The notes below the pieces were generated by a model. It was not told where the DNA came from. It searched no databases and saw only the letters and a list, made by a program, of their open reading frames with translations. Positions 26,433-34,457 of a DNA stretch of 64,000 bases are shown here, piece after piece. Source of the DNA: Bacillus sp. M6-12 (GTDB taxonomy: Bacteria; Bacillota; Bacilli; Bacillales; DSM-1321); assembly GCF_002860285.1 (NCBI RefSeq), contig NZ_PGVF01000015.1:1-64000 (forward strand), given 5' to 3'. Every line of letters starts with the position of its first letter. The first letter of the stretch is position 1. The position numbers and the translations under genes are program-made.

Positions 26433-27140
26433 CTATTTTAGCTGTTTTATATACGCAAAGGTTTTGGGGGCTCCTTTTTTCAGGAGTTCTCTGCTTTCAT
26501 CATTATAATAATAGAATGCAAAACACTCTGCAAAATATTCCTCTGGGTAGTTTATGAAATATTTTTTCTCCGGAAACATTACAGCGGCTTCTTGTGACCA
26601 TAATGCCAGAAAGCTATCATTGTGCCGTATTTTATTAAATACAAGATTATCAATACTATGGGCTAATTCATGAAGCTCAAGATTGACAGACCCGTGGCCG
26701 CTTCCTTTTGCGCTGGCCCCAATCTTAACCAAAACATTTGGGCCGCCTCCTAATCCAGGCACAACATCCCATGTTTTCGACTTATCCTGATAACCGCGAG
26801 GCACGCGCCCTTTTAAATGGCGGGCTGTCGTATTTGCAGTTAGGCTTCCGTTGAACAGCTTAACCTTAATTCCCTTAGCTGCCACCCTTGATAGCAAGGA
26901 CGGCGGCAGGCGATCAATCCTTTTCATCATTTCAAGAGTTTGTCCGGTATTGAAATCAGAATTAGGAAAAAGAAATAACTCAGTCGTGTTTTGCCTGGAC
27001 TGAAACTGAACTTTCAAGCCATGCCGTTCACTGTCAGACAGCTGCTGCCAAGTCCGGCCATATTCTGTGGCATTTGAAAAAGAATAAACAGGAATTACAC
27101 AAATTATAACAGCCAAAATTTTCAGCCATTTTTTCACCAT
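26433..27140 (-). CDS. Secreted lethal-factor-type (M34/PPEP-like) metalloprotease
   Basis: A 235-residue protein with an N-terminal signal peptide (hydrophobic residues 8-20, cleavage likely near SFSNA). The domain resembles the C-terminal protease of anthrax lethal factor and the Pro-Pro endopeptidases: zinc motif HELAHSID at about residue 157, and the third ligand Glu in EYFAECFAFYY at about residue 210. Such enzymes cut surface proteins at Pro-Pro bonds. Substrate unknown; no Pro-Pro target is evident among the neighbours. Monocistronic. Confidence 0.8.
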   Translation of the reverse strand: MVKKWLKILAVIICVIPVYSFSNATEYGRTWQQLSDSERHGLKVQFQSRQNTTELFLFPNSDFNTGQTLEMMKRIDRLPPSLLSRVAAKGIKVKLFNGSLTANTTARHLKGRVPRGYQDKSKTWDVVPGLGGGPNVLVKIGASAKGSGHGSVNLELHELAHSIDNLVFNKIRHNDSFLALWSQEAAVMFPEKKYFINYPEEYFAECFAFYYYNDESRELLKKGAPKTFAYIKQLK

Positions 27141-27313
27141 TTCCGCCCCTTAATGAAAAGCAAATTTCTCTCTTTACCATTATTTTAACATATAAAAATA
27201 TGAATATTAAAAACCATTTTAATGGTAATGCCTGCAGAGGCTGGCAGAAATCACACTTTAGTAACATTCCATCTGTCTTCTCATATAATGGATTACTCCG
27301 AAGAGGTGATTGC

Positions 27314-27556
27314 ATGAGGTTTAAATATAATAAAGAGGACATAATCAGGTATCATCCAGAGCTAGCCGAAGAAGTAATTTCTATTTCGGGGCTGGAGCTT
27401 TTTGTCTATCTTGATCTGCTGGTATTTTCAGCTGTTTTAGGGTTATTACTATATCCCCTTGTTAGTTCTGTTTGGCTGCTGTTTTCTATTCCCGTAATGT
27501 TCTTTATTTCATGCTCTGCAGTATTCAGGCTGATTTGTAAAAGTGCTCCTTCATAG
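27314..27556 (+). CDS. Small two-helix membrane protein
   Basis: An 80-residue protein with a charged N-terminus (MRFKYNKEDIIRYHPELAEEV) and two hydrophobic helices (about residues 30-48 and 52-70). GAGGTGA precedes the ATG at 27314, and the upstream in-frame start has no site. Family not recognised; divergent from the metalloprotease gene. Confidence 0.6.
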   Translation: MRFKYNKEDIIRYHPELAEEVISISGLELFVYLDLLVFSAVLGLLLYPLVSSVWLLFSIPVMFFISCSAVFRLICKSAPS

Positions 27557-27649
27557 CAGACCCTTGTATACAATAGGCCTGCGGCTGCATAACTTATTCA
27601 TGTAATGAAATATCTGTCCGGTTAAATGCGGTGAGGACTGTTCAGCTAT

Positions 27650-27686
27650 GAAAAAAGGAACCCTGCTAACTTGGCAGGGTTCCTTC
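27650..27686 (-). terminator. Terminator of the TerC gene
   Basis: Twelve-base stem AAGGAACCCTGC/GCAGGGTTCCTT (27655-27666, 27674-27685) with T-run on the minus strand. Confidence 0.9.
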
Positions 27687-27705
27687 TCAGGCTAAAGGGA
27701 ATATA

Positions 27706-28488
27706 TTATCCCTCTGCATTAACATTTTTAGCGTTTCTATTATGAATAATGATGGTTATGACGAATGTTAGAGCAATTACAATAAAGAATACAACGTGTG
27801 GAATGTGTATCCCAAAAACAGAGAGCAGCATTTTTAAAGCTATGATAGCAATCAATACGTACGCAGAGGTTTCAAGCTCAGGAATCCGGTCAATCAGCTT
27901 AAGGAATACACCCGCAACGCCCCTCATCATCAGAACCCCTAGCATACCGCCAAGCAATAGTACCCAAACCTGGTTACTGACACCGAATGCAGCCAGAACA
28001 CTATCCACTGAGAATGCAATATCCATTAATTCAACAGCTGCCACAGTTCCCCAGAAGTTACCGAATAGTCGAATGAATATGCTTTCCTTGCTAAGTCCCT
28101 TTATTTCCGCTTCTTCTCCTTCATCCAAATCGCCCTTTTTCTTGCTTCTATCGATAAAGTATTTTATTGATAGCCACGCGAGATATCCTGCACCAAGCAG
28201 TTTAACCCACCAAAGCTTGATTAAAAATACACCAAGTCCTATTGCGATAAAACGGAATATGTATGCACCAAGGAGACCGTAGAAGAGGGCCTTCTTTCTT
28301 TTATTCTCAGGGAGATGCTTTACCATAACCGCTAAAACCAGTGCATTATCGGCTGATAATAATCCTTCCAAAATAATAAGTGTACCAATTAAGCCCCAGC
28401 TGACAGGATCACTAAGCACTTTAACCCACATATCCCAATCGAAGAAACTGGCATACGTGTCGATAAAGCTATTTAATACTTCATTCAT
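27706..28488 (-). CDS. TerC family membrane protein
   Basis: A 260-residue protein with seven or so transmembrane helices and the TerC signatures LSADNALVLAVMVKHLP near residue 45 and DIAFSVDSVLAAFGVS near residue 160, each with conserved acidic residues inside helices. Family members export manganese or metallate exoenzymes (B. subtilis YceF, YkoY, MeeF/MeeY). No yybP-ykoY manganese riboswitch is visible in the 100 bases upstream. Confidence 0.88.
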   Translation of the reverse strand: MNEVLNSFIDTYASFFDWDMWVKVLSDPVSWGLIGTLIILEGLLSADNALVLAVMVKHLPENKRKKALFYGLLGAYIFRFIAIGLGVFLIKLWWVKLLGAGYLAWLSIKYFIDRSKKKGDLDEGEEAEIKGLSKESIFIRLFGNFWGTVAAVELMDIAFSVDSVLAAFGVSNQVWVLLLGGMLGVLMMRGVAGVFLKLIDRIPELETSAYVLIAIIALKMLLSVFGIHIPHVVFFIVIALTFVITIIIHNRNAKNVNAEG

Positions 28489-28592
28489 TTGTTGTATCTT
28501 TCCTTTCCTTGTAGATCCCAGTTAGCTCATATCAACATATGAAGCAGATCAGGACTGATATTTATTTTATTATTGCATTTTCCCCATGATTT

Positions 28593-29231
28593 TCAAAGTT
28601 TTTTACTCAAGGGCCTGGCATCAGACCATTGTGGAGGAGTATTGGTATCCCAGTATATCCTTCCCAGGTCTTTATGGCTTGAAAAGCGGTCATGGTATGT
28701 ATGGTAATGAAAATTGAACCAATATCCGTCCTGAGGCGGCCTCTCCAGCCGTACATGAAACCTGATAATATCCATGCCGGTTAGTTCATTGTAGATATGG
28801 AAGATCTTTTCGCCTCTTCCTGATGCTGGCTTTTCTGAAATGGCGAGCTGCTCCAAGTCTTTATCAGAGTATTGGGCAGTAATTTCAGTAATGGCTTCGT
28901 CAATTTTCGGCAAAATTATCTCATTAAACTCGGTTCCTATTCTTGGACCAATTTTGTCACCGAATTTAGCATATGCGTTCATTTCAGCTCCTTCCATTAA
29001 TGCTGAAATAAACTCTCCCCTTTCAAATGAATCGGCCAGTGATTGGCTGTAATAACCGGTGTGTAAATTGAAGATCTGCTGTTGGCCGTCTTCGGCAATA
29101 TCATCTTTTTTCGGCTGCTTGGAAGAACCAGCATCAGCTTGCCAAAGATTTTCCGATGGGGTTACCAATCCGAACGTAAGGATCGATATTAGGATGAACA
29201 GACTTTTTCTTAACCATTTTGATACATTCAT
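28593..29231 (-). CDS. ypjP: YpjP-like protein
   Basis: A 212-residue secreted or membrane-anchored protein: hydrophobic N-terminus (residues 10-25), then a soluble domain with FNLHTGYYSQSLADSFERGEF and the C-terminal FNFHYHTYHDRFSSHKDLGRIYW. Matches B. subtilis YpjP, function unknown, encoded beside thyB-dfrA there. Here TerC and others separate it from thyA. Single gene. Confidence 0.8.
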   Translation of the reverse strand: MNVSKWLRKSLFILISILTFGLVTPSENLWQADAGSSKQPKKDDIAEDGQQQIFNLHTGYYSQSLADSFERGEFISALMEGAEMNAYAKFGDKIGPRIGTEFNEIILPKIDEAITEITAQYSDKDLEQLAISEKPASGRGEKIFHIYNELTGMDIIRFHVRLERPPQDGYWFNFHYHTYHDRFSSHKDLGRIYWDTNTPPQWSDARPLSKKL

Positions 29232-29482
29232 TGAAATTGCCCCTCTAATATAATTGCTTTTTCTTGAAGCAATTAAACTCCCGTTGTCAGCACTTTTTAT
29301 AAAAACCCTTTGTTCATAGTATATAATGCTTTCTCCTGTAATACGAATTTAAATAATTAAGGTTTCATTTTTTTTAGGATGGGAAAGGAAAAAGCAATAG
29401 AATCTGTTACCGGCGCGATAATTTCAGGCGGTACGGGAAGCATATTCTTAGTTGTTCGATATGCATGAAGGAGGGGTTTGGA

Positions 29483-29560
29483 ATGGATTGGTCAATTGCT
29501 ATCGTCGTTTTCAGTTTTATTATGCTGGGTTATTTCGTATATCTTACTTTTGCGGATTAG
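29483..29560 (+). CDS. 25-residue single-helix membrane peptide
   Basis: Frame MDWSIAIVVFSFIMLGYFVYLTFAD split as M-D-W then a 19-residue hydrophobic helix and a final Asp. AAGGAGG lies eight bases before the ATG and a strong terminator starts 20 bases after the stop. The pattern of ribosome site, helix and terminator argues for a real small protein. I do not know its family. Confidence 0.65.
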   Translation: MDWSIAIVVFSFIMLGYFVYLTFAD

Positions 29561-29579
29561 AAATTAAGCGTAATAAATT

Positions 29580-29619
29580 AAAACCTTGCAGTTTACTTGC
29601 GGCAAGGTTTTCTTTTTTA
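29580..29619 (+). terminator. Terminator of the 25-residue peptide gene
   Basis: AAAACCTTGC (29580-29589) pairs with GCAAGGTTTT (29602-29611) and CTTTTTT follows. Confidence 0.88.
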
Positions 29620-29658
29620 TACAACACAATTAACTTTATACTCTAAATCAAAATAAAT

Positions 29659-30444
29659 CTAATTTTTTCCAACCGTATCTATTACTCCATAATGGAATTT
29701 CGCTGTTTTCCTAACATGGACGGAAAAACCAAATTCACTAAACCGGCTGCTTCTAAAATGATCCTTTAAAATCACCCTGCGGCTAGCTACTCTTTTTGCC
29801 TCAGTTATCGCTTCTTCTGTAAGTTTATCTGCAGCGGCAAAGGGAATTAGTAGCCTGATGCCATCTGATTCACCAATTGTTTCTTCGAACATCGGATCAA
29901 AATAAACAATATGGTAGCTGTTTGTTTCTAGTCCTTTTAACATTTCCAAATGATTACTTGCAGCTACCTGTATTCTTCTCATGGATTCATCTATTACCCG
30001 ATAGCCTGTTTCCCATTCCCTTAAACCAGTTTGTACAATTTTGGCAAGATGCGGATTAGCCTCAATTCCTGTTACCATCCCCGAAGAACCGACCTGATAG
30101 CTTGCTGTAATAGCATCTGAGCCAAGACCGAGAGTACAGTCGAGGACTTTCATTCCTTCTGTAATTCCTCCGATCGAAATAAGAGGATCTTCTTCGTTAT
30201 TCATTAACCGTTTTATTCTGAGCATCGCGACATTGGGATGGAAAAAGAATGGTTCCGCGGAGCCAGGTGAATAAAGCTCCAGCCTTTCTTTCCCAAGTAC
30301 AAGACAATCATCTTTAATCAGCGACTGCAGGGCTTTTACAGAACGTTTTTTCCTTGGTAAATAAATTACGTTAAGTTCCGCAGCGAGCCGTTTTGCTTTT
30401 GCAATCCACAATTCATCTGTCCTGCCGGCAGTTGTTACAAACAT
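29659..30444 (-). CDS. RsmJ-like class I SAM methyltransferase
   Basis: A 261-residue methyltransferase. SAM motif I is LDCTLGLGSDAITASY, motif II IEANPHLA, and the catalytic-loop motif IVYFDPMFEE resembles VYLDPMF of E. coli RsmJ (16S rRNA m2G1516). The N-terminal 75 residues also fit that family (FFHPNVAMLRIKRL). B. subtilis YpiP is the likely counterpart. Whether it methylates the same rRNA base in Bacillus is unproven. Monocistronic. Confidence 0.75.
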   Translation of the reverse strand: MFVTTAGRTDELWIAKAKRLAAELNVIYLPRKKRSVKALQSLIKDDCLVLGKERLELYSPGSAEPFFFHPNVAMLRIKRLMNNEEDPLISIGGITEGMKVLDCTLGLGSDAITASYQVGSSGMVTGIEANPHLAKIVQTGLREWETGYRVIDESMRRIQVAASNHLEMLKGLETNSYHIVYFDPMFEETIGESDGIRLLIPFAAADKLTEEAITEAKRVASRRVILKDHFRSSRFSEFGFSVHVRKTAKFHYGVIDTVGKN

Positions 30445-30633
30445 ATTTAGCTTTCTCCTTCAAAATTTGCTTCTAGACAATTTAAGTTAGATTAGGATTT
30501 CACAAATAAGCTGCAGTCTACTTAAACAAGTAAATGCGTTGCTCACTTATAGTGAAATATATTTTTCAGTATCTTTTAGATTTGAATAACTTACTCATCT
30601 TATATAAAATCAAAATCCAATTTTACAATATCC

Positions 30634-30678
30634 GGAAAAACGCAAACACCCTGACAGCGATTGACAAGGTGTTTGCGG
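30634..30678 (-). terminator. Terminator of brxA
   Basis: CGCAAACACC (30641-30650) pairs with GGTGTTTGCG (30668-30677); T-run on the minus strand. Confidence 0.85.
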
Positions 30679-30701
30679 GAAAAGTCAGTATTCCGGATTT
30701 T

Positions 30702-31136
30702 TTACTTTAGCTTTTCAAAAGCGGTGATCAGGTTTTTCATGATATCTTCCATAGAGTGGTCTTCAATATCATGGCGAGGGATAAAATGTACGACTTCCTT
30801 CCCCTTCAGCAAAGCCATTGATGGAGAAGAAGGTTCAATATCGCCGAAATAATCCCGCATTTTGGCGGTGGCTTCTTTATCCTGGCCAGCAAAAACAGTT
30901 ACAAGGTGTTCCGGCTTATCTTCCGACCTCAATACTGCCTGAGTTGCTGCTGGGCGTGCTAATCCAGCTGCACAGCCGCAAACGGAATTGACGACAACGA
31001 GCGCTGTTCCATCAAGCGATTCCATAAAGCCTTCTACTTCGGTTTCCGTATTAAGTTCCTTAAAACCTGCAGCTACAAGCTCTTGACGCATTGGTTTTAC
31101 CATTTCTCTCATATATTCTTCATATGCATTTGACAT
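30702..31136 (-). CDS. brxA: Bacilliredoxin BrxA (YphP)
   Basis: A 144-residue thioredoxin-fold protein with the active site Cys53-Gly-Cys55 in NSVCGCAAGLARP. BrxA removes bacillithiol from S-bacillithiolated proteins after oxidative stress. Length and CGC position equal B. subtilis YphP. The ATG at 31136 is used; the longer frame has no site. Followed by a terminator; ilvD lies downstream in the same direction as upstream neighbour in transcription, as a separate unit. Confidence 0.93.
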   Translation of the reverse strand: MSNAYEEYMREMVKPMRQELVAAGFKELNTETEVEGFMESLDGTALVVVNSVCGCAAGLARPAATQAVLRSEDKPEHLVTVFAGQDKEATAKMRDYFGDIEPSSPSMALLKGKEVVHFIPRHDIEDHSMEDIMKNLITAFEKLK

Positions 31137-31199
31137 TATTAGAGCACCCTTTCCATTCCCTATTCTCATTAAGGATACTATAATTATCAATCAACATGC

Positions 31200-31231
31200 A
31201 AAAACAACGGATGAGCAAGGTCATCCGTTGT
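31200..31231 (-). terminator. Terminator of ilvD
   Basis: Perfect stem CAACGGATGA/TCATCCGTTG (31205-31214, 31221-31230) followed by TTTT on the minus strand. Confidence 0.88.
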
Positions 31232-31261
31232 AGCCATCCCAGGAAACAGGATGGTCTTTTA

Positions 31262-32944
31262 CTAGATTTTCATCACGCCGCCTGTGCTGGCGTTTGTTAC
31301 CAGCTTGGAATAACGGGCCAGGTAACCTCTTTTCACTTTTGGCTCAAAGCCTTTCCAATTTGATTTCCGCACTTCAAATTCCTCTTCAGAAACTTCCAGG
31401 TTGATTGTACGATTTTTTAAATCCAATTCGATTATATCTCCATTTTCTACAAAGGCGATAGGCCCTCCTTCTGCAGCTTCCGGAGAAATGTGGCCAATTG
31501 AAATGCCTCTTGAAGCACCTGAGAATCGTCCGTCCGTAATCAGACCGACTTTTGCACCAAGACCCCTGCCGACAATTTGGGAAGTTGGCGCAAGCATTTC
31601 CGGCATACCCGGTCCGCCTTTTGGACCTTCGTAACGGATTACCACTACATGTCCTTCTTTTACTTTACCTGTAATAATTCCTGATAAAGCATCTTCTTGT
31701 GAGTCAAAACAGATAGCCGGCCCTCTGTGATATCCGCCGACGGATGGGTCAACTGCGCCAACTTTGATGATGGAACCGTTTGGGGCCAGGTTGCCAAACA
31801 GAACAGCCAGCCCGCCGGTCTCTGAATGCGGATTATCCAATGGCCTAAGAACATCCTTATTTAGGATTTCACATCCCGCTACATTTTCACGCAGCGTTTT
31901 GCCTGAAACGGTAATAAGATCTCCATTAAAAGCATCCGGTTTTTTGAGAAGCTCATTTATAATGGCACTGACCCCTCCTGCCTCATGTACATCTTCAATG
32001 TGATAATCCGATGCAGGAGCTATCTTGGCAAGATGCGGTACGCGGTTGGCGATTTCATTGATCCGCTCGATTGGATATTCAATCTCTGCTTCATGTGCAA
32101 GAGCAAGGGTATGGAGAACCGTATTTGTTGATCCGCCCATAGCCATGTCAAGGGCAAATGCGTTATCAATAGCATCGATAGTAACAATATCGCGCGGCTT
32201 AATATCCTGCTTGATAAGCTCCATCAATTGAGTGGCAGAACGTTTAACAAATTCCTTGCGTTCTTCAGCCACAGCCAAAATGGTTCCATTGCCCGGGAGA
32301 GCCAATCCGAGACCTTCAGCTAAACAATTCATAGAATTAGCCGTAAACATCCCTGAACAGGAACCGCATGTAGGACAAGCGAACTGCTCGAGCTCCTGTA
32401 AACTTTCTTCATCAATTTTCCCTGCCTGATAAGCTCCTACTCCTTCAAATACAGATGTCAGAGAAAGAGCCTTGCCGTTTTTATCTTTGCCGGCCTTCAT
32501 TGGTCCGCCGCTCACAAAGATAGTCGGAATATTTACGCGCAGAGCAGCCATCATCATACCCGGCGTAATTTTATCACAGTTTGGAATACATACCATTCCA
32601 TCGAACCAGTGCGCGGAAACTACCGTTTCAATTGAATCAGCAATGATTTCACGGCTTGGCAAAGAATAGCGCATGCCGATATGGCCCATGGCGATTCCGT
32701 CGTCAACTCCGATTGTATTAAATTCAAAAGGCACGCCGCCCGCTTCACGAATGGCATCCTTCACGATTTTCCCAAATTCCTGCAAATGAACATGTCCAGG
32801 GACAATATCAATATAAGAGTTGCATACTGCGATGAACGGCTTTCCAAAATCTTCTTCCTTTACACCGGCTGCCCGCAGAAGGCTGCGGTGCGGCGCACGG
32901 TCAATTCCCTTGGTAATCATATCGCTTCTCATGTTTTCTGACAT
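31262..32944 (-). CDS. ilvD: Dihydroxy-acid dehydratase
   Basis: A 560-residue iron-sulfur enzyme of valine, isoleucine and leucine synthesis, dehydrating 2,3-dihydroxy-3-methylbutanoate and its homologue. Cluster cysteines are in [10 protein letters not shown] and [20 protein letters not shown] (residues about 190-210), and [16 protein letters not shown] is the family signature. GGGGG lies ahead of the ATG. With ilvA it is the second branched-chain gene in the window, but the ilvBHC-leu cluster is elsewhere. Confidence 0.97.
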   Translation of the reverse strand: MSENMRSDMITKGIDRAPHRSLLRAAGVKEEDFGKPFIAVCNSYIDIVPGHVHLQEFGKIVKDAIREAGGVPFEFNTIGVDDGIAMGHIGMRYSLPSREIIADSIETVVSAHWFDGMVCIPNCDKITPGMMMAALRVNIPTIFVSGGPMKAGKDKNGKALSLTSVFEGVGAYQAGKIDEESLQELEQFACPTCGSCSGMFTANSMNCLAEGLGLALPGNGTILAVAEERKEFVKRSATQLMELIKQDIKPRDIVTIDAIDNAFALDMAMGGSTNTVLHTLALAHEAEIEYPIERINEIANRVPHLAKIAPASDYHIEDVHEAGGVSAIINELLKKPDAFNGDLITVSGKTLRENVAGCEILNKDVLRPLDNPHSETGGLAVLFGNLAPNGSIIKVGAVDPSVGGYHRGPAICFDSQEDALSGIITGKVKEGHVVVIRYEGPKGGPGMPEMLAPTSQIVGRGLGAKVGLITDGRFSGASRGISIGHISPEAAEGGPIAFVENGDIIELDLKNRTINLEVSEEEFEVRKSNWKGFEPKVKRGYLARYSKLVTNASTGGVMKI

Positions 32945-32998
32945 ATAATGTATACCCCCAGTAATTTAAAGCACTAAATTATTTTATATTATCTAAAG

Positions 32999-33026
32999 AT
33001 TCTAACATATGCTTGTCATCTTGCAA
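32999..33026 (-). promoter_or_regulatory. Possible sigma-A promoter of ilvD
   Basis: Minus strand TTGCAA (33021-33026), 16 bases, TAGAAT (32999-33004), about 55 bases before the ATG. The rest of the 341-base gap 32945-33285 holds only the ypgR terminator; no clear CodY box or T-box was found. Confidence 0.4.
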
Positions 33027-33222
33027 ATGATCTGTTTCAATTAATAAAAATTTTTTTGGTCTTTACCTTTCAGCCCAATCCGAAAAATAGGCAGCATATC
33101 TGTCGCAATAAACGTGTTGTTAGCCAAGCTATACTACGCAGCTTTCTGGTGTGATTTTTTATTTCTTTTTCATTTAGTTTTTGATATGTGTATATTATTT
33201 GCAAAAGCATTGCCCCCTTTCC

Positions 33223-33271
33223 AAAAAAAACCTCTTCCTATTTACTGTTCAGTAAAATAGAAAGAGGTTTT
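33223..33271 (-). terminator. Terminator of ypgR
   Basis: Long stem formed by AACCTCTTCCTATTTACTG (33229-33247) and its near complement to 33270, with eight T on the minus strand. Confidence 0.88.
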
Positions 33272-33285
33272 AATCACTAGTTTCT

Positions 33286-34425
33286 TTACTTGCTTTGCTC
33301 TCCTGCTTGCCTTGACTCGGTCATTTGCTTCCAGACCGACCCTTTAGCTTCTTCGCCTGTTTCAATTCTTTCAATAGCCATTTTTATTTGCATAGCCACT
33401 TCAAATTCAGGGTCGTTTTCAGCTTCTTTTAAATCTTTCAGAACAGAATTATCCCCGGATTCGTATAAAAACATCGCTGCTCTCCATCTTACAAGCTTGT
33501 TCTTATCAAAGAGGGCCTTGGCCATTTCTCCCATTGCCTCTTCAAAGCCTAAATCGGAGAGTGTATCCCCGGCGGTCCGTCTTACAGCAGAACTTTTGTC
33601 ATGAAGTGCTTTATACAAGGCAGGCAGCACCTTTCGATCACTAATCATGCCCAAATAAACGACAGCGAGCCTTCTGATTGAGGCTTTCGGGTCATCCAGT
33701 GCCTTTTCTAGAAGTGGAATATCATCTTCTGCCGGATCCTCCATTTGATCTAGCACCTGATATCGCCGTTCCCAGCTTTCGTACTCCAAAACTTCTTTCG
33801 TTAGCTTGATTTTTGCCCTTCTGGCTCCCGCTGATTTCTTCTCTGGATGAGCGGCCGCATCTACTAATTCTTTTAGCCTTTCCGGCGGGTAGGCTGCCAG
33901 GATTTCTTCTGTGACATCTGCACCAATATCCTCCATGGACCCATAACGGACTCCATAATCCTTCCACTTTCTTAGCAGGACAACGTTATCTTCTTTTAGC
34001 TGTGCACTTGCGATGGAAGCAGCGAAGATTTCAGGCAGTCCGAAGCGCTTCTCCACCTCTCCATCGTTAAGCTTAATTTGCATTGGTATACCTTTAAATT
34101 GCTGGACTTGAACAGTAACTTCGCCATAGTGCTGTTCAGACTGCCTGACAGCGGAATGGAGACTGTCTTCTTCTCCAAACGTCTTGCGGACGCTTACCAA
34201 AATGCTCTGCCAGTCATATTTGGGATTCCGTTCGACTGCAAGGAAATCGGCAACATGGTAGACTCCTTTAACTCCCTCTATACGAAGAATATCAGCTATA
34301 ACATCTGGGGCTGTTTCCAGATTTTCTTTTTTGTAGTTGTTGCTTTTGCCAGCCGGCAATTCTTCAGTCAGGTTGACTTTCATTGTATTCGGGCTTGGGG
34401 TCGGTTCAATTGATTTAATTTGCAT
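33286..34425 (-). CDS. ypgR: Conserved virulence factor C-like protein (YpgR)
   Basis: A 379-residue protein. The N-terminal 85 residues (EPTPSPNTMKVNL, then GVYHVADFLAVERNP) are an Nfu/NifU N-terminal-like domain. From about residue 240 come HEAT-type repeats such as DDIPLLEKALDDPKASIRRL and KVLPALYKALHDKSSAVRR, each about 31 residues. This combination is CvfC of S. aureus and YpgR of B. subtilis, a scaffold of unknown target. It follows the ABC-F gene by 32 bases. Confidence 0.85.
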   Translation of the reverse strand: MQIKSIEPTPSPNTMKVNLTEELPAGKSNNYKKENLETAPDVIADILRIEGVKGVYHVADFLAVERNPKYDWQSILVSVRKTFGEEDSLHSAVRQSEQHYGEVTVQVQQFKGIPMQIKLNDGEVEKRFGLPEIFAASIASAQLKEDNVVLLRKWKDYGVRYGSMEDIGADVTEEILAAYPPERLKELVDAAAHPEKKSAGARRAKIKLTKEVLEYESWERRYQVLDQMEDPAEDDIPLLEKALDDPKASIRRLAVVYLGMISDRKVLPALYKALHDKSSAVRRTAGDTLSDLGFEEAMGEMAKALFDKNKLVRWRAAMFLYESGDNSVLKDLKEAENDPEFEVAMQIKMAIERIETGEEAKGSVWKQMTESRQAGEQSK

Positions 34426-34457
34426 CGGTTAACTCCTTTATACTTACTCCTATATTC

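Noticed and set aside
30634..30678. Stem after brxA whose AAAACGCAAACACCCTGACAG looks like the repeat start
   Set aside because: It is a complete terminator with perfect arms; similarity to the repeat stops after about 20 bases.
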